A stretch of 22,146 nt of DNA from NCBI GenBank assembly GCA_934183185.1, contig CAKPSO010000022.1:1-22146 (forward strand), in the 5' to 3' direction. The stretch comes from an uncultured Bacilli bacterium. Lineage in GTDB: Bacteria; Bacillota_I; Bacilli_A; RF39; UBA660. A program made the translations under genes and the position numbers. The notes below the pieces were generated by a model. It worked only from the letters and a program-made list of their open reading frames with translations. It did no database searches and was not told the DNA's origin. Below are positions 14,401-21,975 of this stretch, piece after piece; positions within the stretch are counted from its first letter, which is position 1, and each line of letters begins with the position of its first letter.

Positions 14401-14842
14401 TTACCTGTTGAACTGATGAAGATGCTAGTTGGGCAAATCCTGTCATACGCGTTGCATATATATCTTGATGATCTCCTAAGATTGATAAGGCATGTGTAGC
14501 TATACTTCTAGAAGCTACATTAATTACACATGGAAGAAGTTCACCAGCTATCTTATACATATTTGGTATCATAAGTAGTAATCCTTGGCTAGCCGTGTAA
14601 GTAGTAGTTAGACAACCTGATTGAAGGGAACCATGAACCATGCCTGCAGCTCCTGCTTCTGATTGCATTTCTACTACTTTAACTGGATTACCGAAATAAT
14701 TTAGTTTTCCTGATGCAGATAGTGAATCAGTTAATTCAGCCATAGGAGAAGATGGTGTAATTGGATAAATACCTGCCACTTCGGTAAAGTTATACGAAAC
14801 ATAACTGCATGCTTCATTTCCATCCATAATTTTATATTTCAT
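11393..14842 (-). CDS. nifJ: Pyruvate:ferredoxin (flavodoxin) oxidoreductase
   Basis: 1149 residues, full length for the homodimeric all-in-one enzyme. It converts pyruvate and CoA to acetyl-CoA and CO2 while reducing ferredoxin, the central anaerobic step after glycolysis. The N-terminal domain begins with YNFTEVAGIYPITPSSPMAE (pyruvate/thiamine-facing). A gamma-type domain lies around residues 420-500 (GYGSDGMVSASKDL). Two [4Fe-4S] motifs are at about 676 (CIQCNMCSFVCP) and 734 (CTGCKLCINICP). The proximal cluster region includes CAGCGETPY near 800, and the thiamine-diphosphate site is GGDGWAYDIGFSGIDH near 937. AAAGGAACGTG precedes the ATG. It appears monocistronic, with AT-rich TATAAT-like sequence upstream (14850-14900) but no clear -35. 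Confidence 0.97.
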   Translation of the reverse strand: MKYKIMDGNEACSYVSYNFTEVAGIYPITPSSPMAELTDSLSASGKLNYFGNPVKVVEMQSEAGAAGMVHGSLQSGCLTTTYTASQGLLLMIPNMYKIAGELLPCVINVASRSIATHALSILGDHQDIYATRMTGFAQLASSSVQQVMDLTGVAHLSAIKGRVPFVNFFDGFRTSHELQKVRLIDTDKLKDLIDKNALDKFRKNALNPEHAVIRGTTQNDDIYFQMTEVRNRYYDALPDIVNDYMKEINNLTGEDYKPFNYYGSKTANRVIVAMGSVCETIREVVDAMNEKDEEVGLIEVHLYRPFSAKYLLNVIPITTEKIAVLDRTKEPGSLGEPLYLDVTGVISNSNRNIKVIGGRYGLSSKNTTPSDIKAVYDYLNEKDAKHDFTIGIVDDITNKSLTPSQIVLGNRTVEFLIYGYGSDGMVSASKDLMKITGNYTNAYVQGYFQYDSKKSGGVTKSHLRFGKNPIHASYYVEKPSLVMCTKESYLKSFKMLDNIKNNGIFVLNTDKNKDDILKELSNHDYNILVERNIRFYTIDAFKLAKEVGLDHKISSIMETILFKVGHIMDFDFAIEKIKEDLENKFKNKGNDLVTKNINAIDQSLSYLTLIDLPKTTKEEIEEETDSNIFSVISSGRGDNLKVSDFLKYEDGTFDAGLSRQEKRNISDIGPKYLPKNCIQCNMCSFVCPHAVIRPFLLNEEEVANAPESLKEDLLDANIKGENLKFTIGISLPDCTGCKLCINICPGKKGEKALFIEKMEELKKTKKESYEYLFNHVTEKKVMPITTVKGSQFVKPKFEFSGACAGCGETPYLKLLTQLFGDNLVISNATGCSSIYAASLPTTAYSVPWANSLFEDNAEYGYGMKIADKTVKNRIINLINSNIDKIAEKEKDIYTNYVNEINNDTANKLYEIIDNTSIDELKELKDYIKPKSIWIVGGDGWAYDIGFSGIDHVLANHENVNILVLDTEVYSNTGGQSSKSSKIGSIAKFTAKGKEVAKKDLAKIALTYPHAYVGSIAMGSNMQHTINVLKEAEQYNGPSIILAYAPCISQGILTGMESTIQEEKKAVETGYYPLFHYNPDTKEFKLDAKPDFSRYFEFIAGEDRYRMLKKINPEKYHELLEQNRINAIERYNYYVGLAEQSENNKKEEAN

Positions 14843-14980
14843 ATTATCACGTTCCTTTAACTATATTAATATTATATTTTAATTATATACCAAATTATTA
14901 TATAATAAAAGAAAACTATGAATAAAACTCATTTTTTATTAGTCTATTTTATATGTTAATATTTTTTTATTTTAAATAGA

Positions 14981-15013
14981 AAAAGAAAAATAGGAATTTC
15001 CCATCTTTCTTTT
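14981..15013 (-). terminator. Terminator after the phosphodiester glycosidase gene
   Basis: An imperfect long hairpin: AAAAGAAA pairs with TTTCTTTT and an inner ATAGGA pairs with TCCCAT (one mismatch). On the minus strand it is followed by a U-rich run. It starts six bases after the TAG at 15019. The sequence 14843-14980 is otherwise AT-rich nifJ upstream region. Confidence 0.5.
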
Positions 15014-15018
15014 ATTCA

Positions 15019-16077
15019 CTATTCAGTTACAATCCAAGCTGTTGGGATATTACGCAATCCGTTATCTCCTCCAGCTGTTGGATGATTAATGATCTCATCT
15101 TTTATTATCAACCCACTTGATGAACCACCATCCATATTTGCAGCATTAACAGCGCCATAATTTTTCATTATCTCTGTTAATTCAACCATACCACAACCAA
15201 TAGAGCCATTTCGTCCTCTTCCATCTATTACTAAGAATAGCACAATTCCATCTGCTCTTTGACCAATAGCAGTTCTTGGGGCTAATCCCCAACCACCATC
15301 ACCTTGAACAAAGGCTGCTTTACCATTTACTATTAGGAATGGTCCAAATTCTATGGCATCTCTTAAATGATATTTATTAATAGCATCATATTTACTAAAG
15401 CGACCTAATACTAGTTTGTTTTCATCATTGAATCCTACGAATCCACCACCTACTCTGGCATCTTCATAATCATACACAATTTTACCATTTTTAATAACTG
15501 TACCATGTGGAATGGCACCATTACTATTCCAATCCGGATCATAGAAACCACTAGCATTGATAGCTACTACTGCATTACTTTTACGAGCTATTACTCTTAC
15601 AGATTGTCCTATAGTTCCAAGTCTAGTAGTAGTTCCAATAGATACTTTTGAAGGATCGTATATAGCTACAAGATAACCCTTGTATCCAGTACCACTTACC
15701 TCTATTAGACGATATAATTCATCTTTTTTAACATTTTCTAGAATCTGTTTTTCATATTTTGAACTATACTTAATTACATTTTTTCGGTCAACATTTATTA
15801 AATCTGGGTTAGTATCTTCATCAGGCTCAATAGTTTTATTTTTGGCTAAGACTTCTGCTATTGTTTCATCATCAAATAGCATAGTAGCTAAATATTGATG
15901 TGACATGGTAGTCATAGCAGTAGTTATCCATCTTTCACGGAACCAACCATATGGACCGTATATCAAGAATGTTCCAATAGATAATCCTATTAACACTATT
16001 GAAAAAAGCAAAATGAATCCTCTCTTTATTTTCAAATTTAATCTGATTTTCTTTTTTACCTTTTTTTCTTTTTCCAT
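15019..16077 (-). CDS. Membrane-anchored phosphodiester glycosidase (NAGPA domain)
   Basis: 352 residues. A basic N-terminus (EKEKKVKKKIRLNLKIKRG) precedes one membrane segment, FILLFSIVLIGLSIGTFLIYG (about residues 21-41), with the rest outside. From about residue 135 the domain matches the phosphodiester glycosidase (NAGPA/PF09992) family: GYKGYLVAIYDPSKV, an AVVAINASGFYDPDW core, IEFGPFLIVNGKA, APRTAIGQRADG, LFLVIDGRG and AANMDGGSSS near the end. Family members cleave sugar-phosphate diesters, often on surface polysaccharide or teichoic-type polymers. GGTGATG lies just before the ATG, 17 bases after the small anchored protein gene, so the two form an operon. The substrate is not known. Confidence 0.88.
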   Translation of the reverse strand: MEKEKKVKKKIRLNLKIKRGFILLFSIVLIGLSIGTFLIYGPYGWFRERWITTAMTTMSHQYLATMLFDDETIAEVLAKNKTIEPDEDTNPDLINVDRKNVIKYSSKYEKQILENVKKDELYRLIEVSGTGYKGYLVAIYDPSKVSIGTTTRLGTIGQSVRVIARKSNAVVAINASGFYDPDWNSNGAIPHGTVIKNGKIVYDYEDARVGGGFVGFNDENKLVLGRFSKYDAINKYHLRDAIEFGPFLIVNGKAAFVQGDGGWGLAPRTAIGQRADGIVLFLVIDGRGRNGSIGCGMVELTEIMKNYGAVNAANMDGGSSSGLIIKDEIINHPTAGGDNGLRNIPTAWIVTE

Positions 16078-16094
16078 AACATCACCATTTTAAT

Positions 16095-16652
16095 TTAATC
16101 TTTACCAATAAATTTTCCATCATCATCTACATCTAAATAATAATAATTTTTTGAATCTAAATTATAAGTTTTAACCTCATTAGATTTATTTTCTTTTAGA
16201 TAATCAGTAATGAAAAGATTAAATTCCTCTACATCTTTCACAAAGTAATTCATAATAGTCTCATAATTTATCACATAAGCAGTACAGTCATTTTGAATAT
16301 CTTTATTACTATACACTTTGCCTACACATAATTTTTTTAATGATTTTGCAGGAATGATGGCTTTATCCACCAAATTTTTATAACTATCTAATTCTTCTAT
16401 CCAAGTTTTATATTCTTGATTAACTGATTCTGGATATAGGTTTTCTACTACCTTTTCAGTGTATTCTTGACGTTTATCTGCAAACTTACTAGCATATTTT
16501 TTAAATTCAGTATAATAAGTTAATATTTCTTTTTCTTGTTCTCTTTTTTCTTTATCCTGGCTCTTTAATGTATCAACTACCATCAGTAGTGCACCTAGGA
16601 AAATTAATACTGTACCAATAATTGTGATTGTCATAATTTTTTTATTACTCAT
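16095..16652 (-). CDS. Small membrane-anchored hypothetical protein
   Basis: 185 residues, not recognised. One N-terminal membrane segment (IMTITIIGTVLIFLGALLMVV, about 5-25) is followed by a charged helical extracellular part (KEKREQEKEILTYYTEFKKY). Two cysteines (in KKLCVGK and QNDCTA, about residues 109 and 123) could form a disulfide. The C-terminal YYYLDVDDDGKFIGKD is acidic. There is no lipobox. TAGGAGAA precedes the ATG. It is first in a two-gene operon with the phosphodiester glycosidase, suggesting an envelope role. Confidence 0.65.
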   Translation of the reverse strand: MSNKKIMTITIIGTVLIFLGALLMVVDTLKSQDKEKREQEKEILTYYTEFKKYASKFADKRQEYTEKVVENLYPESVNQEYKTWIEELDSYKNLVDKAIIPAKSLKKLCVGKVYSNKDIQNDCTAYVINYETIMNYFVKDVEEFNLFITDYLKENKSNEVKTYNLDSKNYYYLDVDDDGKFIGKD

Positions 16653-16674
16653 ATCTATTCTCCTAACAATAATC

Positions 16675-16703
16675 AGTATAGCAAAAAATTATTGGTTTGT
16701 AAA
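16675..16703 (-). promoter_or_regulatory. Promoter of the anchored protein-glycosidase operon
   Basis: Minus strand: TTTACA (16703-16698, 5 of 6), 17 bases, then TATACT (16680-16675, 5 of 6), about 22 bases before the ATG. The remaining intergenic sequence, 16704-16850, shows nothing else convincing. Confidence 0.85.
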
Positions 16704-16853
16704 ATAAAAATGATTTGAGTTCGGTATTTTTTCAAATAATTATAAATTTTAACTATAAATATAGCTGGTCTTTAAAAATTTCTATTGTTTATTAAAAAAA
16801 GTGCTTTTAGCCAACTATTTCAATAAACTGATAAAGTTTTACCGGGACTCAAA

Positions 16854-16884
16854 AAAATGGAGGCTTTTTTATAGCCTCCATTTT
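16854..16884 (-). terminator. Strong terminator after the laccase-domain gene
   Basis: An 11-bp stem AAAATGGAGGC/GCCTCCATTTT with a 9-base A/T loop. On the minus strand it is followed by a run of seven T. It lies 17 bases after the stop of the gene at 16902. Confidence 0.92.
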
Positions 16885-16901
16885 ATTTGTATTATACATT
16901 A

Positions 16902-17771
16902 TTATTTATTTTTATATAAACACTTAGATAAACACTTTACATCTTTATATACACACCCTGTATAGAATCTACCTGCTTTTGTTTTATCGAAACGAGCAGC
17001 ACTATTGGAATAAAAATCTTGGTTAGTTATTGTATCTATTTTGCTTGAGTAGATAGTATTTAATTCTACTTCTCTACTGATTAATTGATCAATAATAGCT
17101 TTATCCATGTTAATATGTATTAATCCGTCTCTTTCATATAAACATCCTTCCCAATTTTTAGAATTTTGAATAAATTTTGGATATCTATCATAAGTAAAAC
17201 TTTCTACTTGAGCATGTGGTCCAATATATACTGAAATATCATATGGTTTACTATCAAATTCTTCACGTAATGAGTCTATTAATTGGCCTGGTAATTCTCT
17301 ATCAATATACTCTCCGCCACAGTGAGCCATGGCTACTGCCTTTTTATAATTATCTTCAGCTATTACTACTGGACAATCTGCTACTGGATATGCTAGTGCT
17401 ACATCTTTTACTTTATCATCCATCATTAATATATCAGCATAAAGGTCTAAGTCATACAAATCTTTATATGGTTCAACCATACCATTAGTAACTCTAATAT
17501 AATGACCATCTTGGTATTTAGAATTATATTTTTCTAGAAGTACTTTCATTTCTTCATAAGATTTATTGGTTAAGTCGGGTCTAGCTTTTTGAATTGGTGT
17601 TAGTACTCTTAAACCAGAATATCCATATTCTTCTCCTAAAATTATTCTACGTCTGTCAAAATCCTTTCTTATTTCTTCTTTAGTCATACCCTCTTTATAG
17701 AACTTACTATTCGTATTCATATTTCCATGTCTAATCATACTATAAAAGAAAGTTAAATTAGCTTTTAACAT
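16902..17771 (-). CDS. YfiH/LACC1-type laccase-domain protein (Cu-oxidase_4)
   Basis: 289 residues. The core shows the metal-site motifs of the family: AYPVADCPVVIAEDN (Cys near residue 134), AVAMAHCGGEYIDRELPGQL (His near 150) and VYIGPHAQVESFTYDRYP. The usual AHAGWRG is here AHCGGEY, so it is a divergent member. Members include a peptidoglycan-editing factor and purine-nucleoside phosphorylases (human LACC1, FAMIN), so an envelope or nucleoside role is possible. The N-terminal 100 residues (LGEEYGYSGLRVLTPIQKA, YQDGHYIRVTNGM) fit the domain's first half. The C-terminus has an extra cysteine patch (YTGCVYKDVKCLSKC) that could bind metal. GAGGGGGGAT precedes the ATG. Monocistronic, with its own promoter and terminator. 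Confidence 0.75.
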   Translation of the reverse strand: MLKANLTFFYSMIRHGNMNTNSKFYKEGMTKEEIRKDFDRRRIILGEEYGYSGLRVLTPIQKARPDLTNKSYEEMKVLLEKYNSKYQDGHYIRVTNGMVEPYKDLYDLDLYADILMMDDKVKDVALAYPVADCPVVIAEDNYKKAVAMAHCGGEYIDRELPGQLIDSLREEFDSKPYDISVYIGPHAQVESFTYDRYPKFIQNSKNWEGCLYERDGLIHINMDKAIIDQLISREVELNTIYSSKIDTITNQDFYSNSAARFDKTKAGRFYTGCVYKDVKCLSKCLYKNK

Positions 17772-17803
17772 TTTAAATCCCCCCTCGCTTCTAATTGGCG
17801 CTG

Positions 17804-17832
17804 ATTATACTACATAATATAAAGAAAATCAA
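17804..17832 (-). promoter_or_regulatory. Promoter of the laccase-domain gene
   Basis: Minus strand: TTGATT (17832-17827), 17 bases, then a perfect TATAAT (17809-17804). The -35 lies within the descending arm of the upstream gene's terminator. Confidence 0.8.
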
Positions 17833-17848
17833 GTAAAACTTGATTTTC
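17824..17848 (-). terminator. Terminator of the GT2 gene
   Basis: A perfect 10-bp stem GAAAATCAAG/CTTGATTTTC with a 5-base loop. On the minus strand it is followed by TTTAT, a modest U-tract. It begins about 19 bases after the glycosyltransferase stop. Confidence 0.65.
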
Positions 17849-17866
17849 GTGTTTATTGCATCATAA

Positions 17867-18808
17867 TTACTTTTTATCTTTTTCTGTTTCTTTAATAATG
17901 TATACTGGTCTATGCTTAGTTTCTAAATATGTTTTGGCTAAGTATTCACCAATAATACCTGTACAGAATAATTGTACTCCACCAACTAGAAACATGATAC
18001 AGGCCATACTAGGCCAACCTCCTACTGGATCACCCCATACTATGGTTTTTACAATAATGACTATTATTAAAATAAAAGCTATTAAGCAAAAAATAAATCC
18101 AACCAAAGCAGCAAAAACTAATGGTGTTGTGGAAAATGCAACTATTCCTTCTAAAGCATAGGAAAATAGTTTTCCAAAATTCCATTTTGTGGTACCTGCT
18201 ACCCTATCTTCTATTTCAAATTCAATCCATTTTGTTTCAAATCCAACAAAACTAAATAATCCTTTAGTATAGCGATTGTATTCTTTCATGGATATAACGG
18301 CATCAACCATCTGACGTGTCATTAAGCGAAAATCTCTTGCTCCAGGAACCATTTCAATAGATGATATTTTACTTATGATTGAATAAAACCATTTAGTAAA
18401 AGTTTTTCTAAGAAAAGAATATCCTTTACGATTTGTACTCTTAGTTGCCACACAGTCGTATTCTTCTTCTTCTAGGGTATTAAACATTTCTATTAAAAGA
18501 GCTGGTGGATCTTGTAAATCTACATCCATGGTAGTTACATAGTCACCTGTTGTATATTCTAATCCGGCAAGCATACCTGCTTCTTTGCCAAAATTTCTAG
18601 AAAATGAGATATAACGAACTCTTTTATCCTTTTTAGCTAATTCACGTAAAGTAATTAGTGTTTTATCTTTAGAGCCATCATTAACGAAAACGAATTCTAT
18701 AGTAGCTTTATCTTTTAACTTCTCTGCTACTTTATTTACTTCCTCATAAAAAATGGGTATTGTTTCCTCTTCATTGTAGCAGGGAACAACGATCGAAATT
18801 TTTTTCAT
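17867..18808 (-). CDS. GT2 glycosyltransferase with C-terminal membrane helices (DPM1/GtrB-like)
   Basis: 313 residues. The GT-A fold is clear: SIVVPCYNEEETIPIF at the start, FVNDGSKDKT (about 41-50), SFSRNFGKEAGMLAG (about 68-82), the DxD-type MDVDLQDP (Asp95, Asp97) and ARDFRLMTRQ. Two membrane helices follow, around residues 224-262 and 268-292, ending in a basic cytoplasmic tail. This is the layout of polyprenyl-phosphate glucosyl/GlcNAc transferases such as GtrB, which load a sugar on undecaprenyl phosphate for surface-polymer decoration. AGAGGT precedes the ATG. It lies downstream of the polysaccharide operon but with a separate promoter. Confidence 0.92.
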   Translation of the reverse strand: MKKISIVVPCYNEEETIPIFYEEVNKVAEKLKDKATIEFVFVNDGSKDKTLITLRELAKKDKRVRYISFSRNFGKEAGMLAGLEYTTGDYVTTMDVDLQDPPALLIEMFNTLEEEEYDCVATKSTNRKGYSFLRKTFTKWFYSIISKISSIEMVPGARDFRLMTRQMVDAVISMKEYNRYTKGLFSFVGFETKWIEFEIEDRVAGTTKWNFGKLFSYALEGIVAFSTTPLVFAALVGFIFCLIAFILIIVIIVKTIVWGDPVGGWPSMACIMFLVGGVQLFCTGIIGEYLAKTYLETKHRPVYIIKETEKDKK

Positions 18809-18836
18809 ATTCTACCTCTTTCTTGTTTATATGGAT

Positions 18837-18866
18837 ATTTTACCATATTTTAGAAGTTTTTGACAG
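18837..18866 (-). promoter_or_regulatory. Probable promoter of the GT2 gene
   Basis: Minus strand: CTGTCA (18866-18861), 18 bases, then TAAAAT (18842-18837) with an extended TGG. The -10 is good and the -35 moderate. It lies about 28 bases before the ATG. Confidence 0.5.
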
Positions 18867-18922
18867 TTTTTGATTTTAAATACTATAACTTTACATTATT
18901 TTATTTTTTTATTACATTAATT

Positions 18923-19402
18923 TTAATTATTGTCTATATAATTTTCGATAATGTTAATCATATTCTGATTATTACTTATATATTTATTAGGTTTAAATTT
19001 TTCTACTTTCTTTATAGCATCCTCTAACTCAGTCATTTCATAAACTGGTATTATAAAACCTTCTTTACTAAATTCTTCAACTATCTGTAATTGATGGTCA
19101 TTACTATGCTCTTTATATTTTGCTAGTCGTGGTACAGCTATTATTTTTTTATTTTGTTTTAGACAATCAAATATTGTACCAACACCAGCATGAGTAATAA
19201 TGAATCTAGCATTTTTGATGTATTGTTCTAAATCTTTTTTAGAAACATAATCAAATATTTTCATGTTCTTAGATTGATATTTGGTATAACCAGCTTGTAC
19301 TATTATTTCTTCTTTAATTACTTTTTTGGTAATTAATTCGTCTACTTTTTTTAAAATCCTTGTAAACTCTTTATCTTGAGTTCCTAATGTTATTAATATC
19401 AT
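18923..19402 (-). CDS. pssE: PssE-like glycosyltransferase subunit (Alg13-type)
   Basis: 159 residues from the ATG at 19402 with GGTGGTGAT upstream; a TTG one codon earlier is less likely. It is the C-terminal, nucleotide-sugar-binding half of a GT28-type enzyme: MILITLGTQDKEFTRIL at the start, IIVQAGYTKY, NARFIITHAGVGTIFDCL (the UDP-sugar loop), and KIIAVPRLAKYKEHSNDHQ, the hallmark PR...EH-NDHQ segment. PssE works with the membrane-associated PssD subunit to add the second sugar of an exopolysaccharide repeat on undecaprenyl phosphate, as Alg13/Alg14 do in eukaryotes. Here pssD is upstream in the same operon but is separated from it by a DUF1835-type gene. Confidence 0.88.
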   Translation of the reverse strand: MILITLGTQDKEFTRILKKVDELITKKVIKEEIIVQAGYTKYQSKNMKIFDYVSKKDLEQYIKNARFIITHAGVGTIFDCLKQNKKIIAVPRLAKYKEHSNDHQLQIVEEFSKEGFIIPVYEMTELEDAIKKVEKFKPNKYISNNQNMINIIENYIDNN

Positions 19403-19428
19403 CAAATATCACCACCAATTTTAATAAT

Positions 19429-20196
19429 TTAATTTGCCTTCAATATTTTATTATTTTTATCTATTCTTACTACTTGAATTTGTTCTTGTTTAATCAAACG
19501 ATTTATTAAATAAGTATAAATAGAACTGGATTCATTATCCATAACCGAATCTGCCATTAGCTTTCCAACTAACTCCATAAATTCAATTTCCTTATTTTCC
19601 AAATATGAAAGTATAGTTTTATCAAAATAATTAATTGGAACACTTTTTATATTTTCATCTTTTACATATCGAAGTTCACTGTTTTTGTTTACTATTTTTT
19701 TCCATTCATTTAAATAATAATCTTTTTCTTTTTTTGATAATATATGTTCTTTTTTTGCTAATTTATTTACTTCTCTAAATTCCATACATCCTATTGACCA
19801 GCAATAAGAATCATATTCATCAGCAAAAACAACACTAATATTCTTATCAGGAAACAAATAACAGATATATAGAAACAGTAGAAACTCATTAGTACTTTTA
19901 TGACTAGACCAAACTCTAATCTTATCAACAGTAGCAACATATTTTTTTAATTTTTCTATTTCTTTCCGAAAAGTGTATCCTTCTTCAAACGGAAAATAAT
20001 CATTTTGATAATTATACAATTTTTTCAAACAACTTCTATCATAATCATCTAAAGTTCTTAAATCCCCAAATGATAATTCTAAAGGTAAACAAACAAGTAA
20101 ATTATGAGAAAAATCACTTTGTTTTAAACAACCTATTTCTGCAAACCCATGTACCACTTCTATTAACTTATTATTTTTATATAAACTATTATTCAT
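19429..20196 (-). CDS. DUF1835/DUF3658-type protein inserted between pssD and pssE
   Basis: 255 residues. The N-terminal half has the DUF1835 pattern (LIEVVHGFAEIGCLKQSD, then LLVCLPLELSFGDLRTLDD). The middle IRVWSSHKSTNEFLLFLYI and the acidic ADEYDSYCWSIGCM fit that family. The C-terminal half (LAKKEHILSKKEKDYYLNEW, LRYVKDENIKSVPINYFD, ELVGKLMADSVMDNESSSIY, YLINRLIKQEQIQVV) matches the DUF3658 tail, which ends in a winged-helix-like fold. The molecular role of the family is unknown. AGGAAAA overlaps the pssD stop, and the pssE ribosome site follows its own stop, so it is a genuine operon member. Its place between two subunits of one enzyme is unusual. No signal peptide or membrane helix. Confidence 0.7.
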   Translation of the reverse strand: MNNSLYKNNKLIEVVHGFAEIGCLKQSDFSHNLLVCLPLELSFGDLRTLDDYDRSCLKKLYNYQNDYFPFEEGYTFRKEIEKLKKYVATVDKIRVWSSHKSTNEFLLFLYICYLFPDKNISVVFADEYDSYCWSIGCMEFREVNKLAKKEHILSKKEKDYYLNEWKKIVNKNSELRYVKDENIKSVPINYFDKTILSYLENKEIEFMELVGKLMADSVMDNESSSIYTYLINRLIKQEQIQVVRIDKNNKILKAN

Positions 20197-20208
20197 GCTA
20201 ATATTTTC

Positions 20209-20682
20209 CTAATAAATCCATCCACCATAGGTAGCCTTAGGATATAGTTCTAGCATAGATTTCCACTGTACAATAAATAAGTCAGCAAACTTATATATTA
20301 ATCTACCTGTAATAGTTTTAGTATGAATATTGGCAAATGTTTCAATATAAATAATTTTACTGCCAAATATTTTTCCAATGCAACACATAGGTCCTGCTGT
20401 ATGGGCTCCTGTTGTGACAATAAACTGGGGTCTAATTTTAATGTATAAGTATAGGCTTTTAAAACAGTTAAAAAGTAATTTGAATGGATAAGAAATAAGA
20501 TGGTCTTTTGTACCATATACCAAATAGTCGATTCTTTTATGATACCTATTTTTTAATGGCTTCGTTGCCTTAGTTTTTTCGGTTATAATATGATAATCAT
20601 ATTTTTTAAACATACTATTTAACATCATCATTTCAGATAAATGTCCACCAGTACTAGATATAAATAATACTTTTTTTTTCAT
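20209..20682 (-). CDS. pssD: PssD-like glycosyltransferase subunit (Alg14-type)
   Basis: 157 residues, standard length. It has the Alg14/PssD features: VLFISSTGGHLSEMMML at the start (GGH loop), a hydrophobic membrane-associating stretch YPFKLLFNCFKSLYLYI, RPQFIVTTGAHTAGPMCCIG, KIIYIETFA and the C-terminal YPKATYGGWIY. It anchors the complex to the membrane and supplies the acceptor side of the glycosyltransferase completed by PssE. The ATG is one base after the GT4 stop with AAAGGATTA inside the end of that gene, showing tight coupling. The protein ends cleanly at a TAG that doubles as part of the next gene's ribosome site. Confidence 0.92.
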   Translation of the reverse strand: MKKKVLFISSTGGHLSEMMMLNSMFKKYDYHIITEKTKATKPLKNRYHKRIDYLVYGTKDHLISYPFKLLFNCFKSLYLYIKIRPQFIVTTGAHTAGPMCCIGKIFGSKIIYIETFANIHTKTITGRLIYKFADLFIVQWKSMLELYPKATYGGWIY

Positions 20683-20683
20683 A

Positions 20684-21829
20684 TTAATCCTTTCTTTTTA
20701 GTAATTGTATCCAATCTTTTTTTATTTTATCAGATGTATAATTGTAGCTAATATTTCTACCTTCAGTACCTAATTTTACTCTTTCTTCTTTTGAATCAAT
20801 TAACTTGATAATAGCATCTGCCATTTTATTAAAATCTCTATTTTCAATAAGAAAGCCATTTACATTGTTGGTTATTAAATCGTTAGCTCCTTCTGCCGAT
20901 GAAAAGGCAATACAAGGTAAGCCATGTGACATTGCTTCAATTAACACTATACCAAATGATTCAGTGTATGATGTCATTAGATAAATTGATGATTTATTTA
21001 ATAGTTTGTCTATTTCTTGGCGGCTTAAATAGCCATGAACTGTTACATCACTAGTTAATTCTTTTAAATAAATAGAATCAACAATTTTATTTTTTTCTGG
21101 TCCATCACCAACTATATCCAGATGCCAATCTGGTCTTTTGTCATGAACGATATTATATACTTCTATTAAGTCTTCATATCCTTTTTCTCTTGATAGTCTA
21201 CCAATTGAAATTAAATTTTTATGACTTACAGTTGAAGGCTTTTTAGGAATAGTATCTAGCATGTTAGGTATATAAACGCATTTACATTTATAATTTTTTT
21301 TCTTCAATTCCTTTTTGTAGAAACTTCTTAATGAATCGGAAACTAAAACTACTTTGTCTAAATTTTTACATGAGTTAACCATTTTCTTGATATAGTTAAC
21401 ATCCTGGTGATGATGATTATGTTCCCACCCTATTTTGTAGGTTTTTCTGCTTGCATATTCACCTAACCAATTATTAAATAAAATTCTTGTAGATATTATG
21501 ATATCACTTTTGCATTCTTTAATAGCTTTAATAGTTTTACTTCTACGTAGAAATAATACATGTAGTGCTTTAAATGTTTCTTTAAAGAAAACAACAGGTC
21601 TGATTTTATGAATTGATTCTTTCCACTCCTCACGATTTGGCTTGTATTTGTCTATTAAGTATGTAACTTTTACTCTTTTATCTATTTCAAAAGCTGGCTT
21701 TTCATCTAATTTGTAGGTTGATAGTATTTCTACTTCATAATCTTCACAAATTAAGTTGGCCAAGTTAATTATGCATTTTTCAATTCCACCATAACCCAAA
21801 TGTAAGGCTAGTATGCTTATTTTTTTCAT
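20684..21829 (-). CDS. GT4-family glycosyltransferase
   Basis: 381 residues from the ATG at 21829, chosen because AGGTGA lies five bases upstream; the in-frame GTG at 21838 is part of that site. A GT-B fold retaining enzyme: N-terminal ALHLGYGGIEKCIINLANL (glycine-rich acceptor loop), the mid-region GWEHNHHHQDVNYIKK, then the C-terminal nucleotide-sugar domain with ISIGRLSREKGYEDLIEVY, DIVGDGPEKNKI, and the EX7E motif in ESFGIVLIEAMSHGLPCIAF. It probably adds a hexose during exopolysaccharide or capsule repeat assembly. It is first gene of the four-gene operon GT4-pssD-DUF1835-pssE, with its own promoter. Confidence 0.93.
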   Translation of the reverse strand: MKKISILALHLGYGGIEKCIINLANLICEDYEVEILSTYKLDEKPAFEIDKRVKVTYLIDKYKPNREEWKESIHKIRPVVFFKETFKALHVLFLRRSKTIKAIKECKSDIIISTRILFNNWLGEYASRKTYKIGWEHNHHHQDVNYIKKMVNSCKNLDKVVLVSDSLRSFYKKELKKKNYKCKCVYIPNMLDTIPKKPSTVSHKNLISIGRLSREKGYEDLIEVYNIVHDKRPDWHLDIVGDGPEKNKIVDSIYLKELTSDVTVHGYLSRQEIDKLLNKSSIYLMTSYTESFGIVLIEAMSHGLPCIAFSSAEGANDLITNNVNGFLIENRDFNKMADAIIKLIDSKEERVKLGTEGRNISYNYTSDKIKKDWIQLLKRKD

Positions 21830-21846
21830 GTAATTCACCTATATTC

Positions 21847-21875
21847 ATTATAGAGCATAATTTTTTTTAAGTAAA
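21847..21875 (-). promoter_or_regulatory. Promoter of the polysaccharide operon
   Basis: Minus strand: TTTACT (21875-21870, 4 of 6), 17 bases, then a perfect TATAAT (21852-21847), 18 bases before the ATG. Confidence 0.75.
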
Positions 21876-21926
21876 GTCATTTAATTTTTGAGTTTCAATA
21901 AATTATATTGAAAATATGCATCAAAA

Positions 21927-21955
21927 AAACCATAAACAATACAAATTTATGGTTT
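21927..21955 (-). terminator. Terminator of the Rpn-type nuclease gene
   Basis: A perfect 10-bp stem AAACCATAAA/TTTATGGTTT with a 9-base loop and a T-run on the minus strand. It begins 21 bases after the TAG at 21976. Confidence 0.9.
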
Positions 21956-21975
21956 TCTACTTAAGTAATTATTAG

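Noticed and set aside
15680..16093. Two plus-strand frames of 72 and 62 codons
   Set aside because: They are antisense to the phosphodiester glycosidase and its membrane helix; the hydrophobic look comes from the complement of lysine-rich sequence.
17216..18161. Plus-strand frames of 90 and 101 codons
   Set aside because: Both are opposite strongly supported minus-strand genes and lack ribosome sites.
20298..20516. 72-codon minus-strand frame within pssD
   Set aside because: It overlaps pssD in another frame, and pssD has all its family motifs.
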